The notes beneath the pieces were generated by a model that was given only the letters and a program-made list of their open reading frames with translations, was not told where the DNA came from and made no database searches. Of a stretch of DNA of 64,000 bases, positions 8,973-16,996 are shown piece by piece (the stretch's first letter is position 1; the number at the start of each line of letters is the position of its first letter). The position numbers and the translations under genes were made by a program. The DNA comes from Knoellia flava TL1. Lineage in GTDB: Bacteria > Actinomycetota > Actinomycetes > Actinomycetales > Dermatophilaceae. The DNA lies in the NCBI RefSeq assembly GCF_000768675.1, contig NZ_AVPI01000011.1:27641-91640 (forward strand), written 5' to 3'.

Positions 8973-10465
8973 CGCGCGCTCCCGAGGAAGGACAGGGCGT
9001 GCCGGGTGGCATCGCGGTTGGAGAGGAAGACCGAGGCGCCGGCGGCGGCGAGCGTCTCGGCGGTGCGGGTGAGGCCCTGGGGGTCGGACTCGGTGCCGGT
9101 GACGGAGACGACGACGGGGAGGTGGCGGCCCCCGTCCCTCGCCGTGTGCTTGGCCTCGCGGATCGCGTCGGCGAGCTCGCCGGCGGGGTCCTGGTGGGCG
9201 CCGTGGCCGAGGACGAGGTCGAGCAGCAGCACCCCGCACGTCGGGTCGCTCGCCTCCGCGGCGATCCGCTCCATCCTGAGGGTGGGGTCGATCATCGGGT
9301 GCGCCCGGCCCTGGGTGAGACCGTCGTCGCCGAAGTCGATGACGAGGTGGCCGTCGTCGCGCAGGTCGGCGCCGAGGGCGAGGTCGTCGCGCAGGGGGAT
9401 GTTGGAGCGGATGTCGCCGAGCGCGTCGGCGGCGAGCAGCATCGAGTCGTCAGCGAGGGTGCCACCACAGAAGAGGCCGCGCAGGCTGCCCTCCACCGAC
9501 CCCGCAGCAGGATCACCGTCCGCGACCCACGCCGGCCACTGCGGCACCTCGTGCCCCTCGGCCTCGAGCAGCGCCTCGACCGCCGAGGTGAGGTCGGGGC
9601 GCCCGGCGCCGAGCGTGGCCCAGCGGACCGGGAGACCCAGCCCACCGGCATACGCCTCGAGGTCGGTGAGCACCTCCTCGTCCGGGGGCTTCGAGACGAC
9701 GACGACCGAGGTCGTCGACGGGTCGGCGGCGAGGGCCGCGAGGGCCTGTCGGGTGGAGCGTGCGCCGACGGCGTTCTTGAGGTCGCGACCACCGACGCCG
9801 AGGCAGTGCGAGATGCCGACGCCCGCGGCGTCGAGGAGGCACATGACCTGCTGGGCGCCCGTGCCCGAGGCGGCGACCATGCCGATCGGTCCGGCGCCGA
9901 CGACGTTGGCGAAGCCGAGGGCGACGCCGCTGACGACGGCCGTGCCGCAGTCCGGGCCCATGACGAGGACGTCGGCGGCCGCCGCCGCGTCCTTGAGCCG
10001 GACCTCGTCCTCGACCGGGACGTTGTCCGAGAAGAGCATGACCGAGGCGCCGGTCGCGATCGCGTCGAGCGCCTCTGCCGCGGCGAAGCGGCCGGGCACC
10101 GAGATGAGCGCGATGTCGGCATCGCCGGCCCGGACGGCGGCCGCGGTCGTCCGGGGTGCAGGGGCGTCTCCGAAGCCTCCGCTCTGCGTCGCGGACCTCG
10201 CGGCCAGCGCCGACTCGGCGGCCGCGATGCCCGCGGCGACTCCCGCGTCGTCGGCAGCGCGGACGGCGACGACGAGGTCGTTGGCGCCTGCGCCCTCGGG
10301 CACGTCGAAGCCCATGCTGCCGAGGACCTCGACGTTGAGCTCGGTGGCCATGGCGACCTGCGCCGCCTCGACGCCGTCGACGTCGGCGACGGTGCGCGAG
10401 ACCTGGAGGAGGGTGACGGAGTCGTGGTAGGCGCCTCGGCGCACGTCGACGTGGGTGACGCTCAC
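8969..10465 (-). CDS. allF: FdrA/AllF-like transcarbamylase subunit
   Basis: A 498-residue FdrA family protein related to succinyl-CoA synthetase subunits. With DUF1116 and DUF2877 partners it forms oxamic transcarbamylase in E. coli, which splits a carbamoylated amide with phosphate to give carbamoyl phosphate. Visible are the N-terminal GAYHDSVTLLQVSRTVADVDGV segment, ALISVPGRFAAAEAL, the CoA-ligase-like MLFSDNVPVEDEVRLK, MGPDCGTAVVSGVALGFAN and GIGHCLGVGGRDL-like glycine-rich motifs. GTG at 10465 has AAGGA 8 nt upstream and overlaps the preceding stop (GTGA). The next gene starts within its stop codon, so subunits should be made in equal amounts. Confidence 0.85.
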   Translation of the reverse strand: MSVTHVDVRRGAYHDSVTLLQVSRTVADVDGVEAAQVAMATELNVEVLGSMGFDVPEGAGANDLVVAVRAADDAGVAAGIAAAESALAARSATQSGGFGDAPAPRTTAAAVRAGDADIALISVPGRFAAAEALDAIATGASVMLFSDNVPVEDEVRLKDAAAAADVLVMGPDCGTAVVSGVALGFANVVGAGPIGMVAASGTGAQQVMCLLDAAGVGISHCLGVGGRDLKNAVGARSTRQALAALAADPSTTSVVVVSKPPDEEVLTDLEAYAGGLGLPVRWATLGAGRPDLTSAVEALLEAEGHEVPQWPAWVADGDPAAGSVEGSLRGLFCGGTLADDSMLLAADALGDIRSNIPLRDDLALGADLRDDGHLVIDFGDDGLTQGRAHPMIDPTLRMERIAAEASDPTCGVLLLDLVLGHGAHQDPAGELADAIREAKHTARDGGRHLPVVVSVTGTESDPQGLTRTAETLAAAGASVFLSNRDATRHALSFLGSAR

Positions 10466-11157
10466 GACGGGATTCCTTCCGGCAGAGGGCTGTTGACGAA
10501 ATCGTGGATGCGGTCGACGCCCTCGAGGAGGGCCTCGCCGGACGTGTGCCCGATGCCGAGCACCGCCGCCCGGGTGGGTGCCAGGTCTGGGCAGCCCGCC
10601 GCCACGGCGGTGACGTGGTCGACGACGGTGGACACGGCATACCCCTTGGCTGCGGCGGCCACGAGGGAAGCCGAGAGGCTCGTCGTGCGGGTGAGGGGCA
10701 GCTCGGTGGGCAGGTCGAGGCCGAGTGCGCGTGCGGCGAGCAACGCCCCGCAGAGGACGTCGTCCGCGCGCGGGGTGAGCCCCTCCCCCAGACCCACCTC
10801 GTCGAGGAGGGCGGACCAGTCGTAACAGTCGGGGAGCAGGCGTGCCGCGGTCACCTGACGTGGTCGCCACGAGCGCACGACCCGTATGCCGTGGGACGGC
10901 AGCGAGATGACGTAGCCACCGATGTTGACGACGTCACCGACGGCGACACCCCAGTCGCGCGGACCCGGTGTCGGCAGGCGGACCGCGGTCGGGAGCACGA
11001 GCGCGTCGCTCGTGACGACCGGCAGGACGGTCGCGTGCTCGGGCAGGCCGAGGTAGAGCGCCGTCGGGAAGGCCGCGAGCACGACCGCCGGGCGCGGGGT
11101 CCCGGTCAGGAGTCCCAGCGTGAGCGGTGAGGCCGCGGCCGGGATTCGGGGATGCAC
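10462..11157 (-). CDS. allH: DUF2877 protein, AllH (YlbF)-like transcarbamylase subunit
   Basis: A 231-residue DUF2877 protein, the third component of the AllFGH-type transcarbamylase. Typical motifs are GVAVGDVVNIGGYVISL near the middle, GLGEGLTPRADDVLCGALLAAR, and the conserved C-terminal GIGHTSGEALLEG. The GTG at 11157 lies 6 nt after a TAGCGT box, so the operon mRNA is probably leaderless. It is the first gene of allH-allF-allG, diverging from the PucR gene across only 35 nt, the usual arrangement of a local regulator and its target. Confidence 0.82.
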   Translation of the reverse strand: MHPRIPAAASPLTLGLLTGTPRPAVVLAAFPTALYLGLPEHATVLPVVTSDALVLPTAVRLPTPGPRDWGVAVGDVVNIGGYVISLPSHGIRVVRSWRPRQVTAARLLPDCYDWSALLDEVGLGEGLTPRADDVLCGALLAARALGLDLPTELPLTRTTSLSASLVAAAAKGYAVSTVVDHVTAVAAGCPDLAPTRAAVLGIGHTSGEALLEGVDRIHDFVNSPLPEGIPS

Positions 11158-11163
11158 GCTCCG

Positions 11164-11169
11164 ACGCTA
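11164..11169 (-). promoter_or_regulatory. -10 box of the allH-allF-allG operon
   Basis: TAGCGT on the minus strand, 6 nt before the GTG of allH. No ribosome-binding site fits, which points to a leaderless operon transcript. It is back to back with the pucR promoter. Confidence 0.5.
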
Positions 11170-11180
11170 GCCAGCGCGGC

Positions 11181-11186
11181 TACTCT
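11181..11186 (+). promoter_or_regulatory. -10 box of the PucR-type regulator gene
   Basis: TACTCT is followed by 6 nt and then the ATG at 11193, again a leaderless arrangement. The two divergent -10 boxes are only 11 bp apart, so both promoters cannot be used freely at once. Confidence 0.5.
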
Positions 11187-11192
11187 GACCGG

Positions 11193-12563
11193 ATGGTGAA
11201 AGTTGCCAACGATCCGGCCGCTCAGGCCCAGCAGTTGCCATCCGCAGGGCCGGGGACGGTCGAGGACGGAGCGACCGTCGAGTCGCTGCGGCGCGTCGTC
11301 GACCACCAGGCCGAGCTGCTGCGTCGCGAGGACGAGGTCAACCGAATCCTCGTCCAGACCGTGCTGCGCGGCGGGTCCCTCGGTGACCTGTGCGAGTCGC
11401 TCGTCGAGCTCTTCGGCGGTGTCGCGCTCGTGGCGACGACCGACGGTCGCGTGCTCACGACCGCAGGTGCCGAGGCCGACGTCGAGACGGTGCTCGGGCT
11501 CGACTGCTTCGACCGCACCGGACGGCTCATCGTCGAGCACGAGCCGGTGGGCGTGCGCGAGCCCGGGGTCGCGAGGTCCGAGCGCACGATGGTCCGGATC
11601 GTCGCCGGCACGTCCGACCACGGGCTGCTCGCGGTCTTCACGCCCGGTGAGGTGCTGACGACGACCGACGTGCACGGGCTCGAGCGGGCGGCGACGGTCG
11701 CGGCGCTCGCCATCACCAAGGAGCAGGCTGTCTCGGCGGTCGAGGGCAAGTACCGCGCCGAGTTCCTGCGCGACACGCTCGTCGGGCGTGTCGGGGCGCC
11801 GGCCGAGGCGGTGGCCCACGCGGCCTCGCTCGGGTGGGACCTCGACCGCCGGATGGTCGTCGTCGTCGCGGAGACCGACGAGGACGACTCGCACACCTCG
11901 CGGGCCAGCGAGGAGGTCCGCTCGCTCCAGGACCGGTTCGTGAGGGCCTGGGTGCAGGCGGTGCGGACGCGCGAGCCCAAGGCCCCGGTCGCCGGCTTCT
12001 CGCAGGAGGTCGTCGCGCTCATGCCGGCGCCGTGTGGCGGCGACGGTGAGCAGGACGCGGTCATGCGGTCGGTCGGCGAGGTCATCAAGGTCGTGCGCGG
12101 CGACGGGGGCGGCGGGCGGCGCTCCTTCTCGACCGGGGTGTCGCGGCCGGTCGAGTCGGTGGCGGAGATTCCGCGGGCCTACTCCGAGGCGCTGCGTGCG
12201 GTCGCCGTCGGGCGGCAGATGCAGGGCGAGTCTGCGGTCATGCACTTCGACGCGCTCGGCATCTATCGGCTGCTCTCGCTCATTCCCGACTCGGCGGACC
12301 TGCGGGCCTTCGTCGACGAGGCACTCGGCGATCTCGCGACCGACGACCAGACGTCCTACGCGGACCTGCGCCAGACGCTCCAGGTCCTGCTCGACACCAA
12401 CCTCAACGTCGCCGAGACCGCGCGCATCCTCTTCTTCCACTACAACACGCTGCGCTACCGCATCGCCAAGCTCGAGCAGATGCTCGGCCCCTTCACGACC
12501 GACCCGCAGCTCCGCCTGACGCTCGCCCTCGCCCTCCGGATCCGCCAGATGCGCGGCGTCTGA
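11193..12563 (+). CDS. PucR-type transcriptional regulator (purine/ureide catabolism)
   Basis: A 456-residue regulator. The N-terminal half holds a GAF-like sensor region with DGRVLTTAGAE, the middle a GGDEF-like fold found in PucR/CdaR proteins, and the C-terminus an HTH_30 domain with LLDTNLNVAETARILFFHYNTLRYRIAKLE. Family members sense purine or other catabolites and activate degradation genes. It diverges from the allHFG operon, so that operon is the likely target, possibly with the permease and hydroxylase genes downstream. The ATG at 11193 is supported by the -10 box 6 nt upstream. A long hairpin follows the stop codon. Confidence 0.87.
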   Translation: MVKVANDPAAQAQQLPSAGPGTVEDGATVESLRRVVDHQAELLRREDEVNRILVQTVLRGGSLGDLCESLVELFGGVALVATTDGRVLTTAGAEADVETVLGLDCFDRTGRLIVEHEPVGVREPGVARSERTMVRIVAGTSDHGLLAVFTPGEVLTTTDVHGLERAATVAALAITKEQAVSAVEGKYRAEFLRDTLVGRVGAPAEAVAHAASLGWDLDRRMVVVVAETDEDDSHTSRASEEVRSLQDRFVRAWVQAVRTREPKAPVAGFSQEVVALMPAPCGGDGEQDAVMRSVGEVIKVVRGDGGGGRRSFSTGVSRPVESVAEIPRAYSEALRAVAVGRQMQGESAVMHFDALGIYRLLSLIPDSADLRAFVDEALGDLATDDQTSYADLRQTLQVLLDTNLNVAETARILFFHYNTLRYRIAKLEQMLGPFTTDPQLRLTLALALRIRQMRGV

Positions 12564-12578
12564 CCCCCACCCCCTTTG

Positions 12579-12651
12579 CGACTTATTGCCCAAAAGCGAC
12601 ACTTTTCGCGGCCGAAAGGCCGCGAAAGTGTCGCTTTTGGGCAATAAGTCG
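12579..12651. repeat. long intergenic hairpin, REP-like family copy A
   Basis: Arms 12579-12613 and 12618-12651 pair over 34 bp with one extra base and a GAAA loop. Outer arm reads ACTTATTGCCCAAAAGCGAC. It lies between two converging genes and can act as a bidirectional terminator. Two relatives are at 22404-22474 and 41942-42010. Confidence 0.8.
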
Positions 12652-12679
12652 GGGTGTGCGAGCGCGGGTGTGGGGCGGG

Positions 12680-13966
12680 TCAGTCCGAGAGGCCGAGGCC
12701 GCGGCGGCCGATCTCGTTGAGCTGCTCGGGCTGGAACCGCCCCTCCCAGTCGCGCTCGTAGTGCTCCTCGGGGAAGTCGCCCGGGCTGGAACCGGTGAGG
12801 AAGGCCTCGCGCACGGACACGGCATACGCCTCGTTGCGGGGGCACCACGGCGCGGCGGGGATGTACATGACGTTGCCCCAGCCGACCTGGTCCTCGACCT
12901 CGGCCACCGAGTGGATGAGGTCGCAGTGCCACCAGACGGTATCGCCGGCCTGCACGTCCGGGATGCCCGAGACGGCCTCCATGAGCAGCGGGTGCCACTT
13001 CCACGAGATGGGGAAGGTCTGGTTGTGCGCGATGCCGCAGAGCTCGTCGTCGGCGACGTCGTCGAGCAGCGGGCGCAGCATGAGGTAGGCCATCGCCTCC
13101 GGGATCGGCACGGTGTGGAGCACGCCTTGGTCGTGGCCCATGTCCGACAGCGCGGTCCAGCCCTGGAAGGTGCGGAAGGCCGAGCACATCGTCGACGCCG
13201 GGTAGTTCACCGCGTCGGTGCGGTGGGCGGCGTCCCAGGGGTCGTAGCTCTCGACGTCGCCGGAGAAGAGGTGCCGGAACACCTGCTGGTAGCCCTGCGT
13301 CATGTAGAGGTCGATCGACCCCGTGTCGAGGTGGGTGCCGAGGCCCGCGGAGTCGGTGCCCGGGGGGCGGCGACGGATGCGGTCGGGGTAGAGCGAGTCG
13401 CGCTCGGGGTCGAACCACTGCCGGCCCTCGGACTCGTGCTTCCACTGACTGTTGAGGAAGGCCTGGACCGCGGCCATGCGCGGGCTCTGGCGCGCTTCCA
13501 TCTGCGGCTGCGACCAGTAGATCGGGTAGATCTCGGGCGTGCTCTCGACGCTCGCGAAGAAGTCGTCGGCAGGGCCGGTGTACTTCTCGAAGAAGTTGTT
13601 GCGCGTCGTGTAGTCGACGATGTCGCGGTCCCACTGGAGCGCCTGCTCGTGCGGGAACGTGCCGCGCACGACGGCGCAGCCGCGCTCCTTGACCTTGGCG
13701 ACGAGATCCGCGGGCACCGTGCCCGCCTCGATGTCGGCGAAGTCGATGACAGGCCAGACCTGCTCGCCGGCCTCGCGCTCGGCCTTGATCGTCTCGACGC
13801 GACGCGCGATGCGGGCCTCGAGGTCGGCGAACACCTCCTCGACCGAGCGGCCGCTCGCTGCGATACGCGCGCGCAGCGCTCGCTTGATCTCGACCGTGGC
13901 GCCCGTGACGTCCTCGGGCTTGGTCTCCCAGTGTGGCAGCGGCTGGGTCTCGACGTTCGCGGTCAT
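12680..13966 (-). CDS. DUF1479 family Fe(II)/2-oxoglutarate-type oxygenase
   Basis: A 428-residue DUF1479 (YbiU-like) protein with a cupin fold of the Fe/2-oxoglutarate oxygenase type. Two iron ligands are visible in HLDTGSIDLY (His-x-Asp), and a distal histidine in WWHCDLIHSV. The substrate is unknown. ATG at 13966 is taken because AGGAG stands 9 nt upstream and the sequence in front carries the promoter region. The gene diverges from a ROK regulator. Two near-identical palindromes between them suggest the ROK protein controls it. Placement among heterocycle-degrading genes makes hydroxylation of a nucleobase-like or sugar-like compound possible, but this is a guess. Confidence 0.8.
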   Translation of the reverse strand: MTANVETQPLPHWETKPEDVTGATVEIKRALRARIAASGRSVEEVFADLEARIARRVETIKAEREAGEQVWPVIDFADIEAGTVPADLVAKVKERGCAVVRGTFPHEQALQWDRDIVDYTTRNNFFEKYTGPADDFFASVESTPEIYPIYWSQPQMEARQSPRMAAVQAFLNSQWKHESEGRQWFDPERDSLYPDRIRRRPPGTDSAGLGTHLDTGSIDLYMTQGYQQVFRHLFSGDVESYDPWDAAHRTDAVNYPASTMCSAFRTFQGWTALSDMGHDQGVLHTVPIPEAMAYLMLRPLLDDVADDELCGIAHNQTFPISWKWHPLLMEAVSGIPDVQAGDTVWWHCDLIHSVAEVEDQVGWGNVMYIPAAPWCPRNEAYAVSVREAFLTGSSPGDFPEEHYERDWEGRFQPEQLNEIGRRGLGLSD

Positions 13967-14001
13967 CCTCGACCACTCCTCTGTGCTCGCTCGTTCATTG
14001 G

Positions 14002-14015
14002 TAAGGAGTCCTGAC
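14002..14015. promoter_or_regulatory. operator site 1 between DUF1479 gene and ROK gene
   Basis: TAAGGAGTCCTGAC, a palindrome centred on AGGAGTCCT. It matches site 2 at 14059-14073 in 11 of 13 aligned positions (AAGGAsTCCTrAC). It lies 36 nt upstream of the DUF1479 start. Confidence 0.55.
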
Positions 14016-14052
14016 GTGAACTCGGTCCGCCGAGCGTAGCGGCAGCCTCTGC

Positions 14053-14073
14053 TATTTTGCAAGGACTCCTAAC
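14053..14073. promoter_or_regulatory. operator site 2 and possible -10 of the ROK gene
   Basis: GCAAGGACTCCTAAC (14059-14073) repeats the site-1 palindrome and stands directly after the AT-rich TATTTT (14053-14058), which may be the -10 of the ROK gene. A repressor on this site would block its own gene and, with site 1, the divergent oxygenase. Confidence 0.55.
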
Positions 14074-14086
14074 GAAAGGACGGCCC

Positions 14087-15235
14087 GTGCCCACCGACCT
14101 GCCCTCGCTCGACCTGCTCCGCTCGCTCAGCGACCGGCACGTCCTCGCGGCCGTCGCCGCCGCGGGTCGGCTCACCCGGGCCGGTGCCGCCACGACCACG
14201 GGCCTGTCCAAGCCCACCGTCTCGCAGAGCGTGGCCCGCCTCCTCGATCTCGGCGTCCTCGTCGAGGGCGAGCGCACGGCGGGCGGGCGCGGCCGGGCCG
14301 GCACCTACCTCACCGTCAACGACGCCGCCGGATGCGCCCTCGCCGTCCAGGCCGGCCCCGAGGGCGTCGTCGGCGAGGTCCTCGCCCTCGACGGCCGGAT
14401 CCTCGCGACCCGTCGCCGCGCCCTGCACGCACCCGTCACCCCGGGTTCACTCGGCCGTGCCCTCACCGCCGTATGCCGTGCGCTCACCGAGGACTCCCCC
14501 GGCCCGGTTCGCGCCGCCGCAGTGTCGGTCGCCGACCCCGTCGACCGGCGCACCGGCCGGGTCGTCGAGCTGCCCGAGAGCCCGTTCCTCGTCGGCGAGC
14601 TCGACCCGGTCGGGCTTCTGGCCGACGTCCTCCCCGTCCGCCCGGTCGTCGACAACGACGTGAGCTGGGCCCTGCTCGCCGAGCGCACCGAGGGCACCGC
14701 GCAGGGCGTCGACGACGTGCTCCACCTCTATCTCGACGAGGGCATGGGCGCCGCGATGTGGGCCGGCGGCCGCCCCCTCCACGGCGCCCGTGGGCTCGCC
14801 GGCGAGATCGCCTACTCCCGCACCTTTGTCCGCGACCGAACCAGCCGCACGACCAGGAGCGGCACCCTCATGGAGTGCGTCGCGGCACTCGGCTACCTCA
14901 CGGACGGCGCGAAGTCCATCGACGTCGCCTCACTCCTCGAGGACCTCGACCGCGGCACCGGCCAGGCCCGCACCCTCGCCGGCGCGGTCGCCGAGGTGGC
15001 ACTCGCCCAGGCCTACCTGCTCGACCCCGAACTGGTCGTGCTCAGCGGACGCTGGGGACGGCATACCGGGATCGTCGAGGCGGTGACCACGGTGCTCGGC
15101 GACGCGGGAGGGGTGGCGACCACCGTCGCAGTGGCGCAGGTGACCGACGACGCGCCCCTCACCGGAGCCCGAATCTTCGCCCTCGGCGAGTTGCTCGCGA
15201 CTTGGTCCGCCGAGCCGGGCGGCGTGCCACGATGA
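14087..15235 (+). CDS. ROK-family transcriptional regulator
   Basis: A 382-residue ROK (repressor, ORF, kinase) regulator. The N-terminal winged helix reads LTRAGAATTTGLSKPTVSQSVARLLDLGVL (about 25-55), followed by the ROK domain with VRAAAVSVADPVD, DNDVSWALLAE and the GLAGEIAYS segment. The ATP-phosphate and zinc-binding CxCGxxGC motif of ROK sugar kinases is absent, so it is a regulator and not a kinase. GTG at 14087 follows GAAAGGA by 6 nt. Palindromes upstream make autoregulation and control of the divergent DUF1479 gene likely. ROK effectors are often sugars or sugar-like ligands; this one is unknown. Confidence 0.85.
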   Translation: MPTDLPSLDLLRSLSDRHVLAAVAAAGRLTRAGAATTTGLSKPTVSQSVARLLDLGVLVEGERTAGGRGRAGTYLTVNDAAGCALAVQAGPEGVVGEVLALDGRILATRRRALHAPVTPGSLGRALTAVCRALTEDSPGPVRAAAVSVADPVDRRTGRVVELPESPFLVGELDPVGLLADVLPVRPVVDNDVSWALLAERTEGTAQGVDDVLHLYLDEGMGAAMWAGGRPLHGARGLAGEIAYSRTFVRDRTSRTTRSGTLMECVAALGYLTDGAKSIDVASLLEDLDRGTGQARTLAGAVAEVALAQAYLLDPELVVLSGRWGRHTGIVEAVTTVLGDAGGVATTVAVAQVTDDAPLTGARIFALGELLATWSAEPGGVPR

Positions 15236-15334
15236 CGCCTGTGACAGCCGTGTGACACGTGCCACCCCGAGTTGCCAACGGTTCACGGGCTCCCCTGTCA
15301 CGAATTGACGAATGCCCCCGCAGGACCGCCCAAC

Positions 15335-15340
15335 TAGCGT
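15335..15340 (+). promoter_or_regulatory. possible -10 box of the permease gene
   Basis: TAGCGT lies 60 nt before the permease ATG. A TTGACG at 15305-15310 is too far (24 nt) to be its -35. Upstream are several GTGACA/TGTCAC words (15241-15300) that could be regulator half sites. Confidence 0.35.
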
Positions 15341-15400
15341 CCTGTGAAACCACGACGACGTGACTCCCTGCCCGTCGTCCGCTGAAGAAAGTAGGCACAG

Positions 15401-16912
15401 ATGGCACTTGGGCTCGGCTGGAAGGTCAAGGAGGGCGCGCTCGGACTCGACGAGGTCGTTGCGCCCGACGAGCGTCTGGACTGGGGACGCACCGTGGGCC
15501 TCGGCGCGCAGCACGTCGTCGCGATGTTCGGCGCAACGTTCGTCTTCCCGCTCGTCATGGGTCTCAACCCGCAGCTCGCCATCATGATGAGCGGCATCGC
15601 GACGATCGCGTTCCTGCTCATCGTCCAGGGCCGAGTGCCGAGCTACCTCGGCACGTCCGCCGCGTTCGTCGGCGGAGTCGCAGCGATCCGCGCCCAGGGC
15701 GGCGACTCCTCCGAGGTCACCGGAGCGATCCTCGTCGCGGGCCTCGTGCTGGCCCTCGTCGGTCTCGCCATCCACTTCGTCGGGTCGAGCGTCCTGCACA
15801 AGGTGCTGCCGCCGGTGGTCACGGGTGCCGTCGTCATGCTCATCGGCTTCAACCTCGCGCCGGTCGTCGCCAACATCTACTGGCCCCAGGACCAGTGGGT
15901 GGCGCTGGCGACGATGCTCTTCACGATCGTCTGCGCCGTCGCGTTCAAGGGCTTCATCAGCCGCATCGCGATCTTCCTCGCGCTCATCTTCGGCACCGCC
16001 CTCTCGTGGATCCTCGACAGGACCGTCGGCCAGATCAACTCCGTCCTCGGCGGCGCGACCGAGGCCACCGACCACTTCCGCTGGAACACCGACGGCATCG
16101 GCGACGCGGCTTGGTTCGGCTTCCCGGCCAAGACGATTTTCAACAGCGACGGCACCGAGGTCGCCGGCTGGCACGGCCCGAGCTTCTCGACCGCTGCCAT
16201 CCTCCTCGTGCTGCCCGCCGTGATCGCCCTCATCGCCGAGAACACCGGGCACGTCAAGGCCGTCGCCGAGATGACCGGCGCCGACCTCGACAAGGACATG
16301 GGCCGCGCCATCGGTGCGGACGGCGTCGGCACGATGATCGCCAGCGCCGTCGGCGGCTCCCCCACGACGACCTACGCCGAGAACATCGGGGTCATGGCCG
16401 CGACCCGCGTCTACTCGACCGCGGCCTACTACGTGGCGGCCATCGTCGCCATCCTCTTCGGCCTTTCGCCCAAGTTCGGCGCACTCGTGGCGTCGGTGCC
16501 CGGTGGCGTCCTCGGCGGCATCACCGTCGTGCTCTACGGCATGATCGGCCTGCTCGGCGCCAAGATCTGGAAGGAGAACGGCGTCGACTTCGCGAACCCG
16601 ATCAACCTCGTCCCCGTCGCGGCCGGCATCGTCATCGGCATCGGTGACGTCAAGATGAAGTTCTCCGACGACTTCACCCTGAGCGGCATCGCCCTCGGCA
16701 CGATCGTCGCCATCGGCGCCTTCCACCTGGCCCGCGCCATCGCGCCCGCCGACCTGCGCCATCGCGCAGACGGCGTCGGCCCCGCCGGAGGCACGGCGAT
16801 CGCCACCGGCGACCGGGTCTACGGTGACGAGGACGGCATCGACGACCTCTACCAGTCGGGCTACCCGGGCGACGAGGGTCGTCGCGACCCCGATCGCGAC
16901 CGCCGCGTCTGA
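15401..16912 (+). CDS. NCS2 (nucleobase:cation symporter) uracil/xanthine permease
   Basis: A 503-residue membrane protein with about 12-14 hydrophobic segments from residue 33 to 445, the length and plan of UraA/PyrP-type NCS2 carriers. Family landmarks include QHVVAMFGATFVFPLVMGLNP in the first segment, GSAFVGG-like SAAFVGGVAAI, and the signature region IALIAENTGHVKAVAEMTG followed by DGVGTMIASAVGGSPTTTYAENIGVMAATRV. The C-terminus is a charged cytoplasmic tail. It imports uracil, xanthine or a related base across the membrane. Placed upstream of the molybdenum hydroxylase genes and separated from them by a strong hairpin, it should supply their substrate. Confidence 0.92.
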   Translation: MALGLGWKVKEGALGLDEVVAPDERLDWGRTVGLGAQHVVAMFGATFVFPLVMGLNPQLAIMMSGIATIAFLLIVQGRVPSYLGTSAAFVGGVAAIRAQGGDSSEVTGAILVAGLVLALVGLAIHFVGSSVLHKVLPPVVTGAVVMLIGFNLAPVVANIYWPQDQWVALATMLFTIVCAVAFKGFISRIAIFLALIFGTALSWILDRTVGQINSVLGGATEATDHFRWNTDGIGDAAWFGFPAKTIFNSDGTEVAGWHGPSFSTAAILLVLPAVIALIAENTGHVKAVAEMTGADLDKDMGRAIGADGVGTMIASAVGGSPTTTYAENIGVMAATRVYSTAAYYVAAIVAILFGLSPKFGALVASVPGGVLGGITVVLYGMIGLLGAKIWKENGVDFANPINLVPVAAGIVIGIGDVKMKFSDDFTLSGIALGTIVAIGAFHLARAIAPADLRHRADGVGPAGGTAIATGDRVYGDEDGIDDLYQSGYPGDEGRRDPDRDRRV

Positions 16913-16920
16913 GACCACGC

Positions 16921-16959
16921 CGCCGCCCCGCCCGGGGCCCGACCCCGGGCGGGGCGGCG
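16921..16959 (+). terminator. 17-bp GC hairpin between permease and hydroxylase genes
   Basis: 16921-16937 and 16943-16959 are perfect complements around CCCGA. There is no T-run. It may terminate the permease mRNA or only attenuate read-through into the next operon, 38 nt downstream. Confidence 0.7.
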
Positions 16960-16996
16960 CCATTCCCCCCAACGAGCAGCAGGTAGGAGCCTCCAC

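Noticed and set aside
7398..10430. A 1010-codon open frame on the plus strand opposite allG and allF
   Set aside because: The antisense genes have clear DUF1116 and FdrA motifs and tight overlaps; the plus frame is low-complexity without motifs.
11106..13976. A 956-codon minus-strand frame spanning the PucR gene, the hairpin and the DUF1479 gene
   Set aside because: It reads through a long hairpin and covers two real genes in the wrong frames; composition is that of shadow frames.
15305..15340. TTGACG/TAGCGT promoter of the NCS2 permease
   Set aside because: The spacing is 24 nt, too long for a normal sigma-70-type promoter; only the -10 box is kept as a weak call.
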